In this document: positions 56,542-64,000 of the stretch, piece by piece
How positions within the stretch are numbered: position 1 is the first letter of the stretch
Layout of the letters: every line of letters begins with the position of its first letter
Assembly (NCBI GenBank): GCA_934590165.1
Contig: CAKTOO010000011.1
Location: 1-64,000 of the forward strand
Length of the DNA: 64,000 nt
Direction of reading: 5' to 3'
From: an uncultured Dysosmobacter sp.
GTDB lineage: Bacteria; Bacillota; Clostridia; Oscillospirales; Oscillospiraceae
The notes under the pieces: generated by a model
The model's database searches: none
Seen by the model: the letters and a program-made list of their open reading frames with translations, nothing else
Told to the model about the DNA's origin: nothing
Made by a program: the position numbers and the translations under genes

Positions 56542-57863
56542 AAACACTGTATCTGGAATGCAATATGGGCGCCGCCGGCGACATGCTGATGGCCGCCTTG
56601 TACGAGCTGCTGCCCCAGGTCCAAAAGGACGCCTTTCTGGACGCCATGAACCGCCTGTTCCCCGGTGTCACCGTGACGCCCCGGAGCGCCGTCACCTGCG
56701 GCATCGCCGGCACCCGCATGGAGGTGCTGGTCCACGGCCGGGAGGAGCACAGCCACGATGTGGCCCTGGGCACCGCCCAGAACGCCGTTCATGACCACAG
56801 CCACGAGACGGCCCATGACGAGGCCCATCACAGCCACGAGCACCATGACCATGAGCACGGCCACGAGCACAGCCACGAACACGGCCATGAGCACCACCAT
56901 CACCACGCCTCCCCGGCGGACATCGCCGCCATTCTGGCAGGACTGGATGTACCGGAGGCGGTAAAATCCAACGCCAAAGCCGTTTACGACCGCATCGCCG
57001 CCGCCGAGGCCAAGGCCCACGGCGTGCCGGTGACGGAGATCCACTTCCACGAGGTGGGCACTCTGGACGCCGTGGCGGATGTCACCGGCGTGTGCCTTGC
57101 CATGCACCTGCTGTCGCCGGACCGGGTGTCGGCCTCTCCCATCCACGTGGGCAGCGGCCAGGTCCGCTGCGCCCACGGCATCATGCCGGTCCCCGCCCCC
57201 GCCACCGCCAACCTGCTCACCGGCATCCCCACCTACGGCGGGGAGATCCGGGGCGAGCTGTGCACCCCCACCGGCGCTGCTCTGCTGGCCCATTTCTGTG
57301 GGAGCTTCGGTCCCCAGCCCGCCATGAAGGTGGCAGCTGTGGGCATCGGCGCCGGCACCAAAGAGTTTCCCGCCGCCAACTGCGTCCGGGCCTTTCTGGG
57401 CGAGACGGAGGAGAGCGGCCGGGAAGATGTCTCCGAGTTGGTGTGCCATATCGACGACATGACGGCGGAGGCCCTGACCTTCGCCGGGGAGCGGCTGCTG
57501 GACGCCGGAGCTCTGGACGTATCCACCGCCCCCATCACCATGAAAAAGGGCCGGGCAGCGTGGGCCCTCACGGTACTGTGCCGCCCCGCCGACGAGGAGC
57601 GCCTGGCAAAGGCCGTGCTCCGGGAGACCAGCACTCTGGGCGTCCGGGTCCGCCGCTGCGAGCGCTATGTCCTCTCCCCCTCCGTGCGAACGGTGGAGAC
57701 GGCCTATGGCCCCATGTCCGTGAAGGTGGGCCGGGGCTTCGGCATCCGCCGGGAAAAGCCGGAGTACCGGGACGTGGCCCGGGTGGCCCGGGAGCAGGAC
57801 CTTCCCTTCCAGCTGGTGTGGGAGGACGTGCTGGCCGCCGCCAGGGAGGGCCGGGATGAATAA
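56538..57863 (+). CDS. larC: LarC: nickel insertase, single continuous frame
   Basis: The 441-residue CTP-dependent nickel cyclometallase has the start YLECNMGAAGDMLMAAL, a His-rich stretch (about 70-125, dominated by HDH, HEH and HGH units) and the blocks ITEIHFHEVG-type (VTEIHFHEVGTLDAVAD), CTPTGAALLAHF and IDDMTAEALTFAGE. In L. plantarum the protein needs a programmed frameshift (larC1/larC2); here it is one frame without interruption. The His-rich stretch probably stores or funnels nickel. It completes the LarB-LarE-LarC pathway; no larA is in the window. Confidence 0.95.
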   Translation: MKTLYLECNMGAAGDMLMAALYELLPQVQKDAFLDAMNRLFPGVTVTPRSAVTCGIAGTRMEVLVHGREEHSHDVALGTAQNAVHDHSHETAHDEAHHSHEHHDHEHGHEHSHEHGHEHHHHHASPADIAAILAGLDVPEAVKSNAKAVYDRIAAAEAKAHGVPVTEIHFHEVGTLDAVADVTGVCLAMHLLSPDRVSASPIHVGSGQVRCAHGIMPVPAPATANLLTGIPTYGGEIRGELCTPTGAALLAHFCGSFGPQPAMKVAAVGIGAGTKEFPAANCVRAFLGETEESGREDVSELVCHIDDMTAEALTFAGERLLDAGALDVSTAPITMKKGRAAWALTVLCRPADEERLAKAVLRETSTLGVRVRRCERYVLSPSVRTVETAYGPMSVKVGRGFGIRREKPEYRDVARVAREQDLPFQLVWEDVLAAAREGRDE

Positions 57864-58383
57864 TAACCTGTGGGACAAGTGCGTGGCCTTTCACGGCCAC
57901 TCCTGCCCGGGGCTGGCCATCGGCTTCCGGGCGGCTACCCTGGCTCTGGAACTGCTGGGCGGGGAGGAACGCGCCCGGGACGAGGACCTGGTGTGCGTCA
58001 CGGAAAACGACGCCTGCGGCGTGGACGCCGTCCAGGTGGTCACCGGCTGCACCCTGGGCAAGGGAAACCTCCTTTACCGGGGCACCGGGAAAATGGCCTT
58101 CTCCTTTTACTGCCGCCGCAGCGGCAAGGCCGTCCGCCTGATGCTCAAGCCTCTGCCGGAGGACCTGGACCGGGAGGAACGGCGGCGGATGATCCTGGAG
58201 GCCCCGGCGGAGCAGGTCTTTGCCGTCAGCGTCCCCACCCGCCCCGTGCCGGAGCCTGCCCGGCGGTTCGCCAACGTCACCTGCGCCGGCTGTGGAGAGA
58301 CCGTGCCGGAGCACAAGGTCCGCCTGGTGGATGGCAAGCCTTACTGTCTGGATTGTTTCGCCCCTTATGACCGGGGCTGGTGA
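57856..58383 (+). CDS. FmdE family protein with C-terminal zinc ribbon
   Basis: The 175-residue protein has the FmdE domain (FHGHSCPGLAIGFRAA, TENDACGVDAVQVVTGCTLGKGNL) and a Zn ribbon (CAGCGETV with CLDC). FmdE was named from tungsten formylmethanofuran dehydrogenase operons but is widespread and of uncertain function, likely metal-related. ATG 57856 overlaps the end of larC by eight bases. Its place inside a nickel cofactor operon points to a metal or cofactor handling role. Confidence 0.9.
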   Translation: MNNNLWDKCVAFHGHSCPGLAIGFRAATLALELLGGEERARDEDLVCVTENDACGVDAVQVVTGCTLGKGNLLYRGTGKMAFSFYCRRSGKAVRLMLKPLPEDLDREERRRMILEAPAEQVFAVSVPTRPVPEPARRFANVTCAGCGETVPEHKVRLVDGKPYCLDCFAPYDRGW

Positions 58384-58405
58384 GAAATTGAGGGTATTCT
58401 TTATT

Positions 58406-59506
58406 ATGAAGATTATGAAGAAGCTGTGTATTATTTTCCTTTGTTTTTCTCTGCTGCTGCTGACCGCCTGCGGCGCCCAGGCGGAGCCCACCGGGCCGAA
58501 GAGCGGCGAGGCTCTCCGCACCGTTACCGACGCCAGTGGCCGCCAGGTGGAGCTGCCGGAGGAAGTGGCGTCCGTGGTCTGTGTGGGCGTAGGTGCTCTG
58601 CGGTACACCACCTATCTCCAGGCCCAGGACCTGGTGGTGGGCGTGGAGCAGGGCGAGCAGACGGCCACCCTGGCCAAGCCCTTCAGCTATTTTAACCGGG
58701 AGCGCTTCACCGCCCTGCCGGTGACCGGCGACAACGGCACCACCTATGACGAGGACATTCTCCGCCTGTCGCCGGATGTCATCGTGGCCTATCTGGACAC
58801 TGACACCGCCGACAGCCTTCAGTCCCGCACCGGCATCCCCGTGGTGACCATTCCCCTCAATGAGGGCATGTTTGACGAGGCGGCCCTCACCACCCTCTCC
58901 CTGCTGGGAGAGGTGTACCACCGGGAGGACCGGGCCAAGGAGCTGACGGACTATCTGCTGGCGGCCCAGGCAGACCTGGACAGCCGCACCCGGGACGTCC
59001 CAGAGGCGGAAAAGCCCACCGTATACGTGGCGGGCGTTTCCTACAAGGGCGCCCACGGCTTTGAGGGCACCGAGGCGGGCTATCCCCCTCTGGCGGCCAT
59101 CCACGCCCGCAACCTGGCGGACCAGGCCGGCCAGTCCGGTCCCTTCAACATGGACACGGAGCAGGTGCTCCAGTGGGACCCGGATGTGATCTTCCTGGAC
59201 TGGAACGGTATGGCTCTTGTCCAGGAAAACTACGCCGTGAATCCGGATTTTTACACCAGCCTCTCCGCTGTGGAAAACGGGCGGCTGTATGCCCAGATCT
59301 CCTTCCGCTCCAGCGCCACCAACGCGGAGCTGGCCCTGGCGGACGCCTATTACGCCGGCACGGTCCTCTACCCGGAGCAGTTCGCCGACATCGACCCGGC
59401 GGAAAAATTCAACGAGATCTTCCAGGTGATGCTGGGCGTGGAGGATGCGTACAGCCAGTACGCCGCCCAGGGCTATTCCTTTACAAATCTGAAACTGGGG
59501 GAGTGA
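58406..59506 (+). CDS. ABC importer substrate-binding lipoprotein, FepB/BtuF class
   Basis: The 366-residue protein has a signal peptide with lipobox LTAC and the class III periplasmic-binding pattern (VTDASGRQVELPEEVASVVC, SPDVIVAYL, WDPDVIFLDW). These proteins bind siderophores, haem, cobalamin or metal chelates. Co-transcription with the nickel-pincer genes suggests a nickel complex, which is inference. ATG 58406 follows GAGGG at about eleven bases. It lies 22 bp after the FmdE gene. Confidence 0.92.
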   Translation: MKIMKKLCIIFLCFSLLLLTACGAQAEPTGPKSGEALRTVTDASGRQVELPEEVASVVCVGVGALRYTTYLQAQDLVVGVEQGEQTATLAKPFSYFNRERFTALPVTGDNGTTYDEDILRLSPDVIVAYLDTDTADSLQSRTGIPVVTIPLNEGMFDEAALTTLSLLGEVYHREDRAKELTDYLLAAQADLDSRTRDVPEAEKPTVYVAGVSYKGAHGFEGTEAGYPPLAAIHARNLADQAGQSGPFNMDTEQVLQWDPDVIFLDWNGMALVQENYAVNPDFYTSLSAVENGRLYAQISFRSSATNAELALADAYYAGTVLYPEQFADIDPAEKFNEIFQVMLGVEDAYSQYAAQGYSFTNLKLGE

Positions 59507-59507
59507 C

Positions 59508-60590
59508 ATGAAGCATCCATCTCTCCGGCGGCAGGCCCCGGAGGCCTATGCCCGGCACCAGGGGCGGCGGGCGGCGTTTTTGCTGGCGCTGGCGGCGGCG
59601 CTGATGTGTGCCGTGCTGGTCTCTTTGTGGTGCGGGTCCTATGAAACGCCCCTGCCGGAGCTGGTGCGGGGCGTGTTTGGCCGAGCCGGCGACAAAAGCG
59701 TCAACACCGTGGTGCGCAATCTCCGCCTGCCACGCATCTGCACCGCGCTGCTGGGCGGCGCGGGGCTGGGCATTGCCGGCTGCGTGCTGCAATCCGTACT
59801 GCGCAATCCTCTGGCCTCTGCCTCCACCCTGGGCATCTCCCAGGGGGCCAGCTTCGGCGCCGCCTTTGCCATCATCGTGCTGGGCGCCGGTATCCAGTCC
59901 GGCAGCAGCGCCTCCGGTGCCATGTCCTTCACCTCTCCCGTCACCATCAGCGTGTGCGCCTTCGTGTGCAGCATGGCGGTGTCGCTGGTGATCCTGGCCC
60001 TGTCCCGGCTGCGGACCATCACGCCGGAGGCCATGGTGCTGGCGGGCGTGGCCCTCAGTTCCCTGTTTTCCGGTGCGTCCACCTTGCTGCAATACTTCGC
60101 CGACGATGTGCAGCTGTCCAGCATTGTGTTCTGGACCTTCGGTGACCTGGGCCGCACCTCCTGGCGGGAGGTTCGCATCATGACGGCGGTGGTCCTGGCG
60201 GCCACGGCGGTCTTTCTTTTGAACCGCTGGAACTACAACGCCCTGGAAAGCGGCGAGCACACCGCCGTCAGCCTGGGGGTCCATGTGGCGGGCCTGCGGC
60301 TATGGAACGTGCTGCTGTGCTCTCTGGTCTGCTCCGTGGTGGTGGCCTATGTGGGCGTCATCAATTTCATCGGCTTGGTGTCCCCCCACCTGGTGCGGCG
60401 GGTGATAGGCGGCAATTACTGCTGGCTGCTGCCGGGCTCCGCCCTCATGGGAGCGCTGCTGCTTCTTTTGGGGGACCTGGCGGCCCGGCAGCTTCTGGCT
60501 CCCGTGGTGCTGCCCATTGGCGCTATCACCTCCTTTTTGGGGGCGCCGCTGTTTTTGTACATGCTGTTCAAGGGGAGGGACCGGCTGTGA
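59508..60590 (+). CDS. FecCD-family ABC transporter permease
   Basis: The 360-residue protein has about nine to ten membrane segments and the FecCD blocks RLPRICTALLGGAGLGIAGCVLQ, RNPLASASTLGISQGASFGA and NFIGLVSPHLVRRVIG. It forms the channel for the upstream binding protein. The start is one bp after the binding-protein stop and the stop overlaps the ATPase start by one base, so all three are coupled. Confidence 0.95.
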   Translation: MKHPSLRRQAPEAYARHQGRRAAFLLALAAALMCAVLVSLWCGSYETPLPELVRGVFGRAGDKSVNTVVRNLRLPRICTALLGGAGLGIAGCVLQSVLRNPLASASTLGISQGASFGAAFAIIVLGAGIQSGSSASGAMSFTSPVTISVCAFVCSMAVSLVILALSRLRTITPEAMVLAGVALSSLFSGASTLLQYFADDVQLSSIVFWTFGDLGRTSWREVRIMTAVVLAATAVFLLNRWNYNALESGEHTAVSLGVHVAGLRLWNVLLCSLVCSVVVAYVGVINFIGLVSPHLVRRVIGGNYCWLLPGSALMGALLLLLGDLAARQLLAPVVLPIGAITSFLGAPLFLYMLFKGRDRL

Positions 60591-61342
60591 TGACCGTGGA
60601 ACACCTGTGCTTTTCCTATCCCTGCGGGCGGAAAATTCTGGAGGACATCTCCTTCACCGCGGACGCTGGGGAATGTCTGGCGGTGCTGGGCAACAACGGT
60701 GCCGGCAAAAGCACTCTCCTCAAGTGCTTCAGCCATATTCTGCGGCCCCAGTCCGGCCGGGTGCTGATGGACGGGCGGGATATCCTGTCCCTGTCTCTGG
60801 GGGAGCTGGCCCGGGAAGCGGCTCTCATGACCCAAAGCACGCCATCCACCCGGCTGACGGTGTACGATACGCTGCTGCTGGGCCGGAAGCCCTATATGAA
60901 GTGGGGCGTCAGCCAGCATGACCGTGCGGTGGTGGGAGACCTTCTGCGGCAGCTGGAGCTGGAGCCCTTTTCCATGCGGTATCTGGATCAGCTCTCCGGC
61001 GGCGAACAGCAAAAGATCCTGCTGGCCCGTGCCCTGGTCCAGGAACCGAAGCTGCTGCTTCTGGACGAGCCCACCAGCAGTCTGGACCTGAAAAACCAAT
61101 ACGAGGTGCTGGGACTGGTGCGGCGCTTTTGCCGTGAGCGGGGCATCACCGCCATACTGGTCATCCACGACCTGAACCTGGCCCTGCGGTTCTGTGACCG
61201 CTTTTTGTTTCTCCACGGCGGCAGGGTCCTTGCCTGCGGCGGACCGGCGGCAGTGACGCCGGAAAATATCCGGGCCGTTTACGGCATGGACGCCGCGGTG
61301 GAGCAGGTCCGGGGCGTGCCGGTGGTCATTCCGGCGTTATAA
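60590..61342 (+). CDS. ABC transporter ATP-binding protein, FepC/BtuD class
   Basis: The 250-residue ATPase has Walker A GNNGAGKST, a Q-loop (LMTQS), the signature LSGGEQQKILLARAL, Walker B LLLLDEPTSSLD and an H-loop VIHDLN. It powers the importer. ATG 60590 overlaps the permease stop; a GTG one codon earlier is also possible. Last gene of the lar operon, followed by a strong terminator. Confidence 0.96.
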   Translation: MTVEHLCFSYPCGRKILEDISFTADAGECLAVLGNNGAGKSTLLKCFSHILRPQSGRVLMDGRDILSLSLGELAREAALMTQSTPSTRLTVYDTLLLGRKPYMKWGVSQHDRAVVGDLLRQLELEPFSMRYLDQLSGGEQQKILLARALVQEPKLLLLDEPTSSLDLKNQYEVLGLVRRFCRERGITAILVIHDLNLALRFCDRFLFLHGGRVLACGGPAAVTPENIRAVYGMDAAVEQVRGVPVVIPAL

Positions 61343-61346
61343 ATCC

Positions 61347-61378
61347 AAAAAGAGACGGGTCTCCCGTCTCTTTTTTTC
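61347..61378 (+). terminator. Terminator of the lar-ABC operon
   Basis: AAAAAGAGACGGG/CCCGTCTCTTTTT stem with loop TCT and a seven-T tail. Confidence 0.92.
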
Positions 61379-61472
61379 TGGGGGCCACCGGAAATTTTCA
61401 AACTGTTGAAGAATTGCATGGTCCCATTTCGTACTATGATCATCAAGGGGCGAAAGGAGGTGGCGGCGCGGC

Positions 61473-61994
61473 GTGGCTGATTGGACAAAAGAATCCTTTT
61501 CCCGGCTGGTGGAGCAGTATGAGCGGCTGGTGTACACCATCTGCTTTCAACTGGTGCGGGATGCCCCGGCGGCGGAGGACCTGACCCAGGACACCTTTCT
61601 GGCCGCCTACCTTCACCGGGACACCATGCCGGCGGGCTACGAGCGGCAGTGGCTGGGGCGCATCGCCGCCAACAAGGCCAAGGACCACCTGCAAAGCGCC
61701 TGGAACCGGCGCACGGTCCTGCCGGGAGACGAGGCGATGCCTCCCGGACTGTCTCCCCCCACAGAGGAGATCGCCATCGCCCAGAGCGAGGCGGCGGACA
61801 TCGCCGCCCTCATCGACCGGATGCGGGAGCCCTACCGCCCCGTGTGCAGGCTGTGCCTGCTGGAGGAGCGGTCGCCGGAGGAGGCGGCCCTGGCCTTGGG
61901 CCGGCCGGTGAAGACCATACATACACAGCTGGCCCGGGGAAAGCGGCTTTTGCGGGAGCAGCTGGAAAGGAGAGAACGCCATGGAACTGTTTGA
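61473..61994 (+). CDS. ECF-type RNA polymerase sigma factor, GTG start
   Basis: The 173-residue protein has sigma region 2 (LVEQYERLVYTICFQLVRDAPAAEDLTQDTFLAAY) and region 4 (CLLEERSPEEAALALGRPVKTIHTQLARGKRLLRE). It would direct polymerase to a small regulon, probably its own operon. GTG 61473 lies about twelve bases after AAAGGAGG, a long spacing. The next gene, an anti-sigma factor, overlaps it by 14 bases. I could not fix a convincing ECF promoter in 61380-61460. Confidence 0.92.
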   Translation: MADWTKESFSRLVEQYERLVYTICFQLVRDAPAAEDLTQDTFLAAYLHRDTMPAGYERQWLGRIAANKAKDHLQSAWNRRTVLPGDEAMPPGLSPPTEEIAIAQSEAADIAALIDRMREPYRPVCRLCLLEERSPEEAALALGRPVKTIHTQLARGKRLLREQLERRERHGTV

Positions 61995-62451
61995 CCCCTC
62001 GGGCCACTTGACGGACCATGCCCTGCTGGCCCTGGTACAAAACGAAGAATTTGACGAGCTTGCCCGGCTGGAACTGGCGGAGCACCTGTCCTACTGTGAC
62101 CGGTGCCTCCAGCGGTACACCGCCCTGCTGGCGGACGCCCCCCTGCTGGCCCCCGCCCACAGCTGCCGGGAGAGCCTGTGGCGCCGCGTTCGGAGCAGGA
62201 CCCTCCGCCTCCTCACCAGCCGGTACGCCACGGCGGCGGCCGCCGTAGCACTGGCGCTGACGGTACTGTGGGGCAGCGCCGCGGTTTCCATTCCCCAGCG
62301 GAGGCCGGCTCTGCCGGAGGTCCACCAACAGCTCCAGCGCTGGCCGGAGCGGTGGAGCGACTCTCTGGACGGTGCCCTCTCCCGGTTCAACAATATGTTT
62401 GATGATCTCGGCGGCGCCGCCATCCGGTCCGCCCAAGGAGGAAACTCATGA
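61981..62451 (+). CDS. Anti-sigma factor with zinc-binding motif and one TM
   Basis: The 156-residue protein has an N-terminal ZAS-like segment with H...C..C (LAEHLSYCDRCLQRY, about 33-47), one membrane segment (about 83-102) and a short outside part. It would hold the upstream sigma factor until a signal releases it. AAAGGAG precedes ATG 61981, inside the sigma gene. The stop overlaps the next start (ATGA). Confidence 0.87.
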   Translation: MELFDPSGHLTDHALLALVQNEEFDELARLELAEHLSYCDRCLQRYTALLADAPLLAPAHSCRESLWRRVRSRTLRLLTSRYATAAAAVALALTVLWGSAAVSIPQRRPALPEVHQQLQRWPERWSDSLDGALSRFNNMFDDLGGAAIRSAQGGNS

Positions 62452-63026
62452 AACGAAAACAAGGACTTTTATTTTTCATCAGCTCCTGCATCCCTGGCTG
62501 CGGCCAGATGCACCAGGGCTACATGAAGCGGGGCATGTCCCTGCTGACGGTCTTCTGCGGTATCTTCGCCATTGCCGTCTTTTTGGAGATCGGCGCCCTG
62601 GCGGTGCTGATGGTGCCTGTCTGGCTGTACGCCTTTTTTGACAGCTACAACCTCCGCACCCAGCTGGACGGGGGCGCCGCTCCGGTGGACGCTTTCCTTC
62701 TGGGGCTGGACCAGGTGGACGGAGAGAAAATGGCCATTCTCTGCCGCAAACGCCACAGCCTGGTGGGCTGGGGACTGGTGGTGCTGGGAGGGTATATTCT
62801 CTACACCACTGTGGCACGCTGGGCGGTGGACTTCCTGGGGCAATTCTTTGATTCCTGGTGGCTGTACAGCATCCTGCTCCGCGACGTGCCCCGGCTGGCA
62901 GTGACCATCGGTATCATCGCCCTGGGTATCTGGTTCATCCGGGGCCCCAAGGCCCCGCCCGCGGGCGACATCCCCGCCTTTACCCCGCCGCAGGAAGACC
63001 AGGAGGACGGCCATGGAGAAGACTGA
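62448..63026 (+). CDS. Polytopic membrane protein of the ECF operon (TM2-like start)
   Basis: The 192-residue protein has four to five hydrophobic segments and an N-terminal TM2-like pattern (SSCIPGCGQMHQGYMKRGMSLL). Its acidic C-terminal tail is probably cytoplasmic. The function is not known. It overlaps both neighbours by 4 and 14 bases, so the four-gene set is translated as a block. It may be a target or sensor of the sigma/anti-sigma pair. Confidence 0.75.
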   Translation: MKRKQGLLFFISSCIPGCGQMHQGYMKRGMSLLTVFCGIFAIAVFLEIGALAVLMVPVWLYAFFDSYNLRTQLDGGAAPVDAFLLGLDQVDGEKMAILCRKRHSLVGWGLVVLGGYILYTTVARWAVDFLGQFFDSWWLYSILLRDVPRLAVTIGIIALGIWFIRGPKAPPAGDIPAFTPPQEDQEDGHGED

Positions 63027-63330
63027 CGCCGCTTTCCGGCCCTGCTGTCGGGTGGGCACCTTTACCTTTGGCATCGTGCTGGTGGTATCCGGCGCGGCCA
63101 TGCTGGTGTCCATGTTTTTTCCACAGTTGGAATTCACCTGGCTGCTGCAGCTGTCCCCCCTGGCCCTCATCAGCCTGGGGGTGGAGACCCTTCTGGCCGC
63201 CCGGGGTGGCGGTAGGGTGAAATACGACTGGGTGGGCATGGTCCTGTGCTTCCTCATCGTGTGCGCTTCCCTGGTACTGTTTGCCGCCGCCTGGTGGCTG
63301 GTCCATTGTCCCGACAGCGTTTTTTATTGA
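63013..63330 (+). CDS. Small membrane protein, DUF5668/LiaI-like
   Basis: The 105-residue protein has three hydrophobic segments and the pattern FGIVLVVSGAAMLVSMFF, then LSPLALISLGVETLLAA, reminiscent of DUF5668/LiaI-type envelope proteins. AGGAGG precedes ATG 63013. Last gene of the ECF operon. An envelope-stress role is plausible but inferred. Confidence 0.7.
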   Translation: MEKTDAAFRPCCRVGTFTFGIVLVVSGAAMLVSMFFPQLEFTWLLQLSPLALISLGVETLLAARGGGRVKYDWVGMVLCFLIVCASLVLFAAAWWLVHCPDSVFY

Positions 63331-63335
63331 ACACG

Positions 63336-63375
63336 GCGGGTGCTTTTCCTTTTGTGAAAGCACCCGCTTTCCTTT
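63336..63375 (+). terminator. Terminator of the ECF operon
   Basis: GCGGGTGCTTTTC with GAAAGCACCCGC, followed by TTTCCTTTT. Confidence 0.85.
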
Positions 63376-63396
63376 TGGCGCTGTCTCCTGTATAAT
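63368..63396 (+). promoter_or_regulatory. Promoter of trmO
   Basis: TATAAT at 63391-63396 with a weak TTTCCT 17 bp upstream, overlapping the terminator tail. Confidence 0.45.
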
Positions 63397-63429
63397 AAGC
63401 CTTACTCAACAAGGAAACGAGGTCTTTTC

Positions 63430-64000
63430 ATGGAGCAGGTATTTCCCATGCAGGTGGTCGCCCGCATCCGCAGCGACTTTTCCTCCAAGTTCGGCGTGCC
63501 CCGGCAAAGCGGGCTGGTGGACGCCCTGGAGGCCGCCGTGGTCTTTGAGCCGGAATTCCGGAACCCCGACGCTGTCCGGGGCCTGGAGGGCTTTTCCCAC
63601 ATCTGGCTCATCTGGGCCTTTCACCAGGCGGTGCGGGACACCTGGTCGCCCACGGTGCGGCCGCCCCGGCTGGGAGGCAACGTCCGCATGGGGGTGTTCG
63701 CCACCCGCTCTCCCTTCCGGCCCAATCCCATTGGCCTTTCCTCCGTGCGGCTGGAGCGGGTGGAGCTGACGGCGGACCTGGGGCCGGTGCTCCATGTGCG
63801 GGGCGCCGACCTGGTGGACGGCACGCCCATCTTTGACATCAAGCCCTACATTCCCTACGGCGACAGCCACCCGGACGCCGTGGGGGGCTTTGCCAGTGCT
63901 CCCGCCGGGGAGACGCTGACGGTGGTCATCCCCCCGGCGCTGCTGGAAAAGGTGCCGGAAGGCCGCCGGGAGGCCCTGCGGGGCGTGCTGGCCCAGGACC
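63430..64000 (+). CDS. trmO: TrmO: tRNA t6A37 methyltransferase (partial, runs off the window)
   Basis: The 190 visible codons show the TsaA/TrmO fold: FGVPRQSGLVD, IWLIWAFHQ, RMGVFATRSPFRPNPIGLSSVRLERV, LDGTPIFDIKPYIPY-type (LVDGTPIFDIKPYIPYGDS). TrmO methylates N6-threonylcarbamoyladenosine at position 37 of some tRNAs. GAGG precedes ATG 63430. The C-terminal part continues beyond the window edge. Confidence 0.93.
   Translation, partial: MEQVFPMQVVARIRSDFSSKFGVPRQSGLVDALEAAVVFEPEFRNPDAVRGLEGFSHIWLIWAFHQAVRDTWSPTVRPPRLGGNVRMGVFATRSPFRPNPIGLSSVRLERVELTADLGPVLHVRGADLVDGTPIFDIKPYIPYGDSHPDAVGGFASAPAGETLTVVIPPALLEKVPEGRREALRGVLAQD

Noticed and set aside
56790..56905. CRISPR-like or tandem DNA repeats
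   Set aside because: The repeating CAC/CAT/GAG triplets encode the His-rich stretch of LarC and have no spacers. No CRISPR array was seen in the window.

Overview
The window is a GC-rich (roughly 60% by eye), gene-dense bacterial chromosome segment with about 60 protein genes, five tRNA genes and one decayed integrase locus. The organism is most likely an anaerobic, spore-forming member of the Bacillota, close to the gut Oscillospiraceae (Flavonifractor/Lawsonibacter/Oscillibacter type). The reasons are strong AGGAGG-type ribosome binding sites with frequent TTG and GTG starts, sporulation genes (SpoIID, BofA, YaaL), an NAD-linked [FeFe]-hydrogenase operon, YerC, DUF1540, DUF3842 and YesL-type proteins, and a tandem glycine riboswitch. 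The genus cannot be fixed from this sequence alone.

Layout. 1-5.3 kb (minus): an EF-G paralogue with a changed switch II, a membrane protein that looks like a catalytically dead P-type ATPase, and the rRNA methylase RlmB. 5.4-11.1 kb: FtsH, a GNAT enzyme, a MATE exporter and a membrane-anchored XRE protein. 11.1-12.45 kb: a scrap heap of gene pieces (tyrosine integrase, 3-hydroxyacyl-CoA dehydrogenase, IlvD) lying against a Val-Asp-Phe-Gly-Cys tRNA operon (12.5-13.1 kb). 13.2-16.0 kb: Hsp33, a methyltransferase, YerC and a DUF3298-like protein. 16.1-20.2 kb: the hydCBA hydrogenase operon. 20.4-22.1 kb: an alanine/glycine:Na+ symporter behind a tandem glycine riboswitch and terminator. 22.2-24.8 kb: a PfkB kinase and two MgtC paralogues. 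24.9-31.2 kb: a LacI-controlled sugar ABC operon that ends in an MBL-fold hydrolase, with a divergent YesL-like gene. 31.3-34.4 kb: a ZIP transporter, a hairpin-rich spacer, a 59-residue Cys-rich protein divergent from a ribbon-helix-helix protein, and AsnS. 34.5-39.0 kb: a lipoprotein, the pseudouridine catabolic pair PsuK-PsuG, and small membrane and Cys-rich proteins including a TSUP transporter split into two halves. 39.0-45.8 kb: HtrA, a two-component system, a dead-deacetylase-like secreted protein and SpoIID. 46.1-48.2 kb: TadA, YaaL, BofA, L13 and S9. 48.2-54.8 kb: two minus operons (dCMP deaminase / pyruvyltransferase-FrhB fusion / DUF1624; and DUF3842 / NSS symporter / XdhC). 55.0-61.3 kb: larE-larB-larC (nickel-pincer cofactor synthesis) with an FmdE protein and a complete FepB/FecCD/FepC-type ABC importer. 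61.4-64.0 kb: an ECF sigma/anti-sigma operon and a partial TrmO.

How the parts work together. The hydrogenase operon fits fermentative H2 metabolism. The riboswitch-symporter unit senses glycine and moves small amino acids. The lar operon makes the nickel-pincer cofactor for a LarA-type enzyme not encoded here, and its ABC importer could plausibly supply nickel. Its leader carries an intrinsic terminator 16 bp before larE, so transcription may be attenuated in response to an unknown signal; this is one of the least explained pieces of the window. The other main candidates for new biology are the divergent Cys-rich/RHH pair around a perfect palindrome, the dead P-type ATPase, the HTH-pseudouridine kinase fusion with matching operator-like repeats, and LacI/cre-like operators spread over several promoters. 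All functions rest on motif recognition by eye; no database search was run.
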